Source of the DNA: Candidatus Competibacteraceae bacterium
Lineage (GTDB): Bacteria; Pseudomonadota; Gammaproteobacteria; Competibacterales; Competibacteraceae
Direction of reading: 5' to 3'
DNA length: 12,294 bases
Assembly (NCBI GenBank): GCA_012032855.1
Contig: JAAUQA010000043.1
Coordinates: 1 to 12,294 of the forward strand
Part shown: piece by piece, positions 7,886-12,294 of the stretch
How the letters are laid out: every line of letters begins with the position of its first letter
Numbering within the stretch: position 1 is the stretch's first letter
The notes under the pieces: model-generated
Told to the model about the DNA's origin: nothing
Databases searched by the model: none
Seen by the model: the letters and a program-made list of their open reading frames with translations, nothing else
Made by a program: the position numbers and the translations under genes

Positions 7886-8000
7886 CTTACGCACAGGGCT
7901 TGCGTCGCTCGTTCCAGGGGTGTCGACGGCCTGGATGGCCGTCGTCAAGCCTACAAGGAAGTATTCACGGCGTCCTCTGGAACGAGCTGCGTAAGCCCTG
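7886..8000. repeat. Folded palindromic intergenic element between the binding-protein gene and livH
   Basis: An imperfect 24-base inverted repeat (7894-7917 against 7977-8000, three mismatches) encloses a second perfect hairpin, CGACGGCC (7924-7931) with GGCCGTCG (7937-7944) around loop TGGAT. The outer arms also pair in a second register, CTTACGCA (7886-7893) with TGCGTAAG (7988-7995). There is no convincing reading frame and no transposase. The organisation suggests a small non-autonomous interspersed repeat or MITE-like/REP-like element. Placed after the binding-protein gene, it could act as an RNA stabiliser or partial terminator that lets the binding protein be made in excess over the membrane subunits. 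Confidence 0.65.
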
Positions 8001-8012
8001 ATCCAGACAGGT

Positions 8013-9164
8013 TTATTGAACCAACTGCCAACCACCGCCCTTGATCTGCAAAATACGGAAGGCGGTAAGGTCTAATCCCATGTGGTCGTCCGGGGTCATG
8101 TTCACTACGCCGGTAGCACCCACATACCCTGTGGTCTGCTCAATGGCGTCGCGCACCTTGGCCTTGTCCGTATCGCCGGCACGCTTCATGGCGTCCACCG
8201 CGATCATCAGGGCGTCGTAAGCATAGGCGCCGAAGGTCGACACCGGATTCTTGAATGCTTCTTCGTAGTCCTTTTTATACGTCACCAATACTTCTTTTTG
8301 CACATCGTCAGCCGGCAAATCATCGGCAATCAGCAAGGCTGAAGCGGAAATCAACACGCCTTCGGCTGCCTCGCCGGCCAATTCGATGTAACTGTTGGAT
8401 GCCACCCCATGAGATTGGTACAGCGGCCATTCAATGCCCAGTTGAGCGTAGTTTTTAGTCACGATTGCCGGGCCTTGCCCGAAACCGAAATTAAACACCG
8501 CTTGCACCCCGTCGGTGTTTTTTATCTTGGTCAACTGGGCGGTCATATCCGTGTCTTTGGGACCGTAGGTTTCATCGGCCAGCATCTCGATGCCGTGCTG
8601 CGGCGCGACTGCTAAGGTCTGTTCGCGACCGGAACGTCCGAAACCACCGGTGCCCGAAATCAGGGCGATTTTACTGATGCCCTGTTGTTTCATATGCTCC
8701 ATGATTTTTTCGGCGGCCATGCGATCGGTTTGCGGGGTTTTAAATACCCATTGTTTGACAGGCTCAACGATTTCGATCCCGCCGGCCAGGGAAATAAACG
8801 GAATCTCGGCACGTTCGACCAGCGGAATAGCGGCCATAGTAGTGCCGGTCGTGGTGCCCCCCAGAATAATATCGACCTGATCGTTTTCGATCAGACGCTT
8901 GACGAACGTGCGGGCCTTGTTCGCATCGCCACCGTCATCGTAATGAATCAGCTCCAGTTGTTTACCCAGCACACCACCGGCCGCATTGATTTTGTCGATA
9001 TACAGTTGGAAGGTTTTAAGCTCCGGATCGCCCAGAAAAGAAGCTGGGCCGGTTGCCGACAGGAAAGACCCGATCTTGATGGTATCGGCAGCGAACACCG
9101 GAGTGAGCACGACAAAAGACAGCGCGACCAGGGCGAGCACCCTACCGATCATGGGCTTGAACAT
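8013..9164 (-). CDS. Periplasmic branched-chain amino acid-type substrate-binding protein
   Basis: This 383-residue LivK/Peripla_BP_6 family receptor delivers substrate to the LivHMGF transporter. The N-terminus MFKPMIGRVLALVALSFVVL plus TPVFA reads as a Sec signal peptide, probably cleaved after Ala25. The mature protein begins ADTIKIGSFLSATGPASFLGDP, typical of the family, followed by LIHYDDGGDANKARTF, the IILGGTTTGTTMAAIP binding-lobe segment and TFGAYAYDALMIAVDAM. The ATG at 9164 is chosen because GGAGGA (9176-9171) sits 6 bases upstream; an upstream in-frame extension to 9233 lacks this signal. The ligand cannot be read from sequence. Proteins of this family bind amino acids, amides or aromatic acids, and the paa neighbours make an aromatic or aryl-alkanoic acid plausible. 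Confidence 0.93.
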   Translation of the reverse strand: MFKPMIGRVLALVALSFVVLTPVFAADTIKIGSFLSATGPASFLGDPELKTFQLYIDKINAAGGVLGKQLELIHYDDGGDANKARTFVKRLIENDQVDIILGGTTTGTTMAAIPLVERAEIPFISLAGGIEIVEPVKQWVFKTPQTDRMAAEKIMEHMKQQGISKIALISGTGGFGRSGREQTLAVAPQHGIEMLADETYGPKDTDMTAQLTKIKNTDGVQAVFNFGFGQGPAIVTKNYAQLGIEWPLYQSHGVASNSYIELAGEAAEGVLISASALLIADDLPADDVQKEVLVTYKKDYEEAFKNPVSTFGAYAYDALMIAVDAMKRAGDTDKAKVRDAIEQTTGYVGATGVVNMTPDDHMGLDLTAFRILQIKGGGWQLVQ

Positions 9165-9325
9165 AGTACATCCTCCGAAAACATCAGGTTGATTGTTATG
9201 TAGGCGGTCTGAGCCGACCTTAATCTCCCTCACAGGGATACTGAGGGATATTGACTGAACTTCATTACGTTACAGATGCGAAACAAAGCCAACCAAAAGC
9301 GACACAAAAAAATTCATACGGTACA

Positions 9326-9354
9326 TTTTTAGTGTATCATTTTTGTTATGTCAA
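9326..9354 (-). promoter_or_regulatory. Candidate sigma70 promoter for the liv-pha operon
   Basis: A perfect -35 TTGACA (9354-9349) is followed by a 17-base spacer and TAAAAA (9331-9326; four of six consensus bases). It points toward the binding-protein gene about 160 bases away, leaving a long leader. A TTGTTATG motif overlaps the -35, so a repressor bound there would block it. Confidence 0.4.
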
Positions 9355-9455
9355 CATCCACTCCAAAGACTTTATTTTTATTCTTATGTTACGGTAGGAT
9401 CAACCAATCAAGAGCCTGACTGTCATAACAAACGCTAACCCCTGCATCTCTCTTA

Positions 9456-9468
9456 TTATGTTACATAA
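9456..9468. promoter_or_regulatory. Perfect palindrome TTATGTTACATAA upstream of paaX, candidate operator
   Basis: This 13-base palindrome with a single central base ends 30 bases before the paaX start. It overlaps a possible plus-strand -10 (TATTAT, 9454-9459), although no good -35 stands at the matching distance. Its left half recurs as TTATGTTAC at 9384-9392. A dimeric winged-helix repressor such as PaaX is the obvious candidate binder, giving autoregulation. Confidence 0.4.
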
Positions 9469-9498
9469 AAGAAGAGCATAAGACGGAAATTGTTGAGC

Positions 9499-10437
9499 AT
9501 GGCAAAAATTCGGCGTGTGGAAGAGTTGGTAAGCGAGTTCCGTGGCAAACGCCCGATTCGGGGGGGATCGCTGATCATCACCCTGTACGGCGATGCTATC
9601 GTGCCGCGGGGAGGCACGGTATGGTTGGGCAGCATCATTGCTTTATTGGACCCACTGGGCCTCAATCAGCGTTTGGTTAGGACTTCCGTGTATCGCTTGT
9701 CCAAGGAGGGTTGGCTGAACTCGGCACAGGTCGGCCGGCGCAGTTTTTACAGCGTGACGGAATCGGGGCTACGGCGATTTAGAAACGCGTTTCGCCGGAT
9801 TTACGACGAGCACCCGATGCGTTGGGACGGTGTCTGGCGATTGGTGCTAACCTCGCAGATCACTAGCAGCGAACGGGACAATCTGCGCCGGGAACTCAGC
9901 TGGTTAGGATTCGGCGCCATCGCTCCCGGCATCATGGCACATCCGATGGCGGAAGTGGATTTGCTGAGCGGAACGCTGCAGGCGCTGGGCTTACAGGATG
10001 AGGTCATTGTAATGCGTGCTACCAGCGAAGCGGCGGTAGCATCCTCGCCATTGAAAAATCTGGTGAAGACCTGCTGGAATTTGGACGGGTTATCTGAGGA
10101 TTATCACCGTTTTCTGGCGCAATTCCGGCCGATATGGGCAGCACTGGAAAGCGCCGACACCCTGGATCCCGAACAATGCTTCCAAGTCCGTACCTTGTTG
10201 ATTCATGAATACCGGCGTTTGCTGTTGCGTGATCCGCAACTGCCCAATGAGTTGCTCCCACCCGATTGGGTAGGCGCCTCGGCCCGCCTGCTGTGCCGCA
10301 ATTTGTACCGGCTGCTGTCGGGACCATCCGAGCAATATCTTTCCAGGGTTTTGCTCTCCGCCGACGGTCCTTTGCCTGAAGTCGGCCGGGATTTTTACCA
10401 GCGTTTTGGTGGTTTGTCCGAAGCCGCCGCTAATTAA
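9499..10437 (+). CDS. paaX: PaaX, phenylacetyl-CoA-responsive transcriptional repressor
   Basis: This 312-residue PaaX family regulator represses phenylacetate catabolic operons until phenylacetyl-CoA binds. The winged helix-turn-helix region (about residues 20-100) includes [45 protein letters not shown] and [20 protein letters not shown]. All closely match enterobacterial PaaX, as do the C-terminal [25 protein letters not shown] and [10 protein letters not shown]. The ATG at 9499 is chosen: GGAA (9485-9488) is 10 bases upstream, while a TTG at 9490 would sit too close to it. It heads the paa gene cluster, 32 bases before paaA, and faces the divergent liv-pha block, so it may control both. 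Confidence 0.95.
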   Translation: MAKIRRVEELVSEFRGKRPIRGGSLIITLYGDAIVPRGGTVWLGSIIALLDPLGLNQRLVRTSVYRLSKEGWLNSAQVGRRSFYSVTESGLRRFRNAFRRIYDEHPMRWDGVWRLVLTSQITSSERDNLRRELSWLGFGAIAPGIMAHPMAEVDLLSGTLQALGLQDEVIVMRATSEAAVASSPLKNLVKTCWNLDGLSEDYHRFLAQFRPIWAALESADTLDPEQCFQVRTLLIHEYRRLLLRDPQLPNELLPPDWVGASARLLCRNLYRLLSGPSEQYLSRVLLSADGPLPEVGRDFYQRFGGLSEAAAN

Positions 10438-10469
10438 GTACTGCATTTACTAAACCGTGGAGATTCCCC

Positions 10470-11456
10470 ATGTATGCACAAATGGTCAATACCGGTGTTG
10501 ATCGAGTGAGATCGCTGGAAGAACTGTCGCCCGAAGAGCGCGCTTTTCAAGAGCGCATCGACGCTGACATTAAAATCGAACCGAAAGACTGGATGCCGGA
10601 GGCGTATCGCAAAACGCTGATCCGGCAAATTTCCCAACACGCTCATTCAGAGGTGGTCGGCATGTTGCCTGAGGGCAATTGGATCACCCGCGCGCCCAGC
10701 TTAAAACGCAAAGCGATTCTGCTCGCCAAAGTACAGGATGAAGGCGGACACGGGTTGTACCTGTACAGCGCGGCGGAAACGCTGGGCATATCCCGCGACC
10801 AGTTGATCGAACAGCTGCACTCCGGCAAGGCCAAGTATTCCAGCATTTTCAACTACCCCTCGCTGACCTGGGCCGACATCGGCGCCATCGGCTGGCTGGT
10901 GGACGGGGCGGCGATCATGAATCAGGTAACCTTGCAGCGCTGTTCCTACGGCCCCTATTCACGCGCCATGATCCGCATTTGCAAGGAAGAAAGTTTTCAT
11001 CAGCGTCAGGGCTACGACATCATGCTGACTCTGGCGCGCGGCACAGCCGAACAAAGAGCGATGGCTCAAGATGCACTCAACCGCTGGTGGTGGCCGTCGT
11101 TAATGATGTTCGGTCCTTCCGACAACGATTCGCCGCACAGCGCCCAGTCCATGCAGTGGAAAATCAAACTGTACAGCAACGACGAGCTGCGCCAGCGTTT
11201 CGTCGATCAGACCGTGCCGCAAGCCGAGTTTCTGAACTTAACCGTGCCCGATCCGCAGTTGCGCTGGAACGAAGAGCGCGGTCATTACGACTTCGGCCCG
11301 ATCGACTGGGTAAGAATTTTCAATGTCATCAACGGCGACGGGCCATGCAACCGCGAGCGGTTGCGGGCACGGGTCAAGGCCTATAAGGATGGCCGATGGG
11401 TGCGTGACGCCGCGCTAGCGCACGCCCATAAACGGACCTTACATGCCGCCGCCTGA
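10470..11456 (+). CDS. paaA: PaaA, catalytic subunit of 1,2-phenylacetyl-CoA epoxidase
   Basis: PaaA is the diiron oxygenase subunit that, with PaaB, C, D and E, converts phenylacetyl-CoA and O2 to the ring-1,2-epoxide in the cytoplasm. It has 328 residues and is nearly identical in pattern to the E. coli protein over its length. Diiron ligands are recognisable: Glu61 (QHAHSE), Glu91 and His94 (QDEGGH), Asp145 (LVDGAAI), Glu174 and His177 (KEESFHQR). [13 protein letters not shown] and [15 protein letters not shown] are also conserved. The N-terminus is about 19 residues longer than in E. coli. The ATG at 10470 follows GGAGA by 6 bases. paaB follows after 18 bases. Confidence 0.97.
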   Translation: MYAQMVNTGVDRVRSLEELSPEERAFQERIDADIKIEPKDWMPEAYRKTLIRQISQHAHSEVVGMLPEGNWITRAPSLKRKAILLAKVQDEGGHGLYLYSAAETLGISRDQLIEQLHSGKAKYSSIFNYPSLTWADIGAIGWLVDGAAIMNQVTLQRCSYGPYSRAMIRICKEESFHQRQGYDIMLTLARGTAEQRAMAQDALNRWWWPSLMMFGPSDNDSPHSAQSMQWKIKLYSNDELRQRFVDQTVPQAEFLNLTVPDPQLRWNEERGHYDFGPIDWVRIFNVINGDGPCNRERLRARVKAYKDGRWVRDAALAHAHKRTLHAAA

Positions 11457-11474
11457 GCAAAGAGGAGAACAGTG

Positions 11475-11756
11475 ATGCAAGAATGGCCTTTATTCGAAAT
11501 TTTCATTCGCAGCCAGCACGGCTTGGCTCACAAGCATGTCGGCAGTTTACATGCCTCCGATCCGGAAACCGCCATCCGCTACGCCCGCGACGTGTATACC
11601 CGGCGCAACGAAGGCGTGAGCATCTGGGTGGTGAAGGCGTCGGATATCGCCGCCAGCTCCCCCGGTGAGAAAGGGCCGTTGTTCGAGCCGTCCAACAGCA
11701 AAGTCTATCGCCACCCGACCTTCTACGATATTCCGAAAGAAGTGGGGCATATGTGA
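11475..11756 (+). CDS. paaB: PaaB, structural subunit of phenylacetyl-CoA epoxidase
   Basis: This 93-residue small subunit bridges PaaAC heterodimers in the epoxidase complex. The family pattern is plain: [21 protein letters not shown] at the start, [16 protein letters not shown] in the middle and [13 protein letters not shown] at the end. The ATG at 11475 is preferred over the GTG at 11472 because AGGAGA (11463-11468) is 6 bases upstream of the ATG. The stop TGA overlaps the paaC start (TGATG), so translation is coupled. Confidence 0.96.
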   Translation: MQEWPLFEIFIRSQHGLAHKHVGSLHASDPETAIRYARDVYTRRNEGVSIWVVKASDIAASSPGEKGPLFEPSNSKVYRHPTFYDIPKEVGHM

Positions 11757-12010
11757 TGGCCGCGCCACTGGTTGAGTATTTGCTGCGCCTGGGCGATAAC
11801 GATTTGATTCTGGCCCATCGATTATCGGAGTGGTGCGGTCACGGTCCGGTGCTGGAGGAAGATCTGGCGCTGACCAACGTGGCCCTGGCCATGCGCACCG
11901 ACCCCGAGTTTGTAAACGCCGAACAAGTCATGAGCCTGATTCACGCCGGGGCGTTCGATTCCCTTGCCCCAAAATCGCGGCGAGCTGTTGCAGCAGTTTC
12001 AGCGCCTTAG
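11756..12010 (+). pseudogene. paaC: PaaC N-terminal fragment, truncated by a fusion to foreign sequence
   Basis: PaaC is the second, non-catalytic ferritin-like subunit of phenylacetyl-CoA epoxidase. The first 44 or so residues ([41 protein letters not shown]) are unmistakably PaaC. The expected continuation (DLxGQAR and the rest of about 250 residues) is absent in every frame to the window end. From about 11885 the frame encodes DNA polymerase III alpha-like residues instead, ending at TAG 12008-12010. The ATG at 11756 overlaps the paaB stop. As read, the epoxidase would lack PaaC. A chimeric assembly or a true rearrangement are the alternatives. Confidence 0.8.
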
Positions 12011-12294
12011 CCCCGTGCTTCGTCCTGTTACGCTTCCCCGTTCGGCAACGTCGTTTTCCCACTTTTTCAACCCCGAGAGCAGCGCGTTTATTCAAACTCA
12101 CGCTCAGGTACTTGACATGACCCCCCCGGAATTCCCCGAAGAGGTGAGCACGGAGCAACTTCTCCAGCAAGAACACTCGGCCACAAGCATTCAAAATCTC
12201 TGCTTCGCCCTGCTACTTCTACTCCGATTTAATTGCCGAAGCGAATATCCTGACCACGCTTCCTCAGCGCCGCAAATCCAAACGGCCGATTGTT
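11888..12294 (+). pseudogene. dnaE-like (DNA polymerase III alpha subunit) internal fragment with frameshifts
   Basis: [20 protein letters not shown] followed by [15 protein letters not shown] resembles the helix-hairpin-helix region of bacterial DnaE (E. coli has FCARTD…LIMSGAFDRLGPHRAAL). Reading it needs removal of one A from the run 11971-11974. A later stretch in a third frame, FKISASPCYFYSDLIAEANI then LTTLPQRRKSK, resembles the DnaE segment before the OB fold (LGxxxSxHP). That requires another shift near 12165-12190. No start codon, promoter or N-terminal PHP/polymerase domain is present. The fragment is therefore an internal piece joined to paaC, unrelated in function to its neighbours. 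Confidence 0.6.

Larger units (their letters stand above)
9165..9498. promoter_or_regulatory. Divergent AT-rich control region between the liv-pha and paa blocks
   Basis: These 334 noncoding bases lie between two divergent start codons. They are clearly AT-richer than the flanking genes and hold no credible ORF. They contain repeated motifs: TTGTTATG at 9193-9200, 9343-9350 and, inverted, 9424-9431; TTATGTTAC at 9384-9392 and 9456-9464; and a variant TTACGTTAC at 9265-9273. The arrangement suggests shared operators for both blocks, most simply for the adjacent PaaX. I cannot match these motifs to a known PaaX site from memory. Confidence 0.55.

Noticed and set aside
7819..8044. Two short plus-strand open frames within the gap before livH
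   Set aside because: They are translations of the palindromic repeat element, overlap the end of the binding-protein gene and lack a start signal.
8685..9203. A 172-codon plus-strand open frame opposite the binding-protein gene
   Set aside because: The opposite strand encodes an obvious signal peptide and periplasmic binding protein with a strong Shine-Dalgarno.

Overview
The window looks like chromosomal DNA of a polyhydroxyalkanoate (PHA)-accumulating proteobacterium, probably a gammaproteobacterium. This is inferred from protein resemblance alone: a class II-like PHA synthase and an aromatic-type PhaZ like those of Pseudomonas, plus an enterobacterial/pseudomonad-like paa cluster. I see no rRNA, tRNA, insertion sequence or CRISPR array.

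Layout: two divergent blocks share a 334-base AT-rich control region (about 9165-9498). The minus-strand block (9164 down to 1) appears to be one long operon. It encodes a branched-chain-amino-acid-type (HAAT family) ABC transporter: binding protein, two permeases LivH and LivM, ATPase LivG, and a second ATPase LivF with a hemerythrin domain fused to its N-terminus. These are followed by a MaoC/PhaJ-like hydratase, PHA synthase PhaC, PHA depolymerase PhaZ and the start of another alpha/beta hydrolase cut by the window edge. ATGA overlaps (livH/livM, livM/livG) and short gaps support co-transcription. The one large internal gap, between the binding-protein gene and livH, holds a folded palindromic repeat. 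The plus-strand block (9499 onward) is paaX, paaA, paaB and the first part of paaC, i.e. the repressor and the first subunits of the aerobic phenylacetyl-CoA epoxidase.

Working model (inference): the transporter imports an aromatic or alkanoic acid, the paa enzymes degrade it with O2, and PhaJ/PhaC/PhaZ store and release the surplus acyl groups as PHA. The diiron hemerythrin domain on the transporter ATPase could tie uptake to O2 or redox state.

Integrity: single-base frameshifts break phaC, phaZ (three), livH and livF. Most sit in homopolymers, and correcting them restores full-length family members, so sequencing error is likelier than decay. At about 11885, paaC stops after about 44 recognisable residues and the sequence becomes a dnaE-like (DNA polymerase III alpha) fragment that itself carries frameshifts. 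That is either a real rearrangement or a chimeric assembly.
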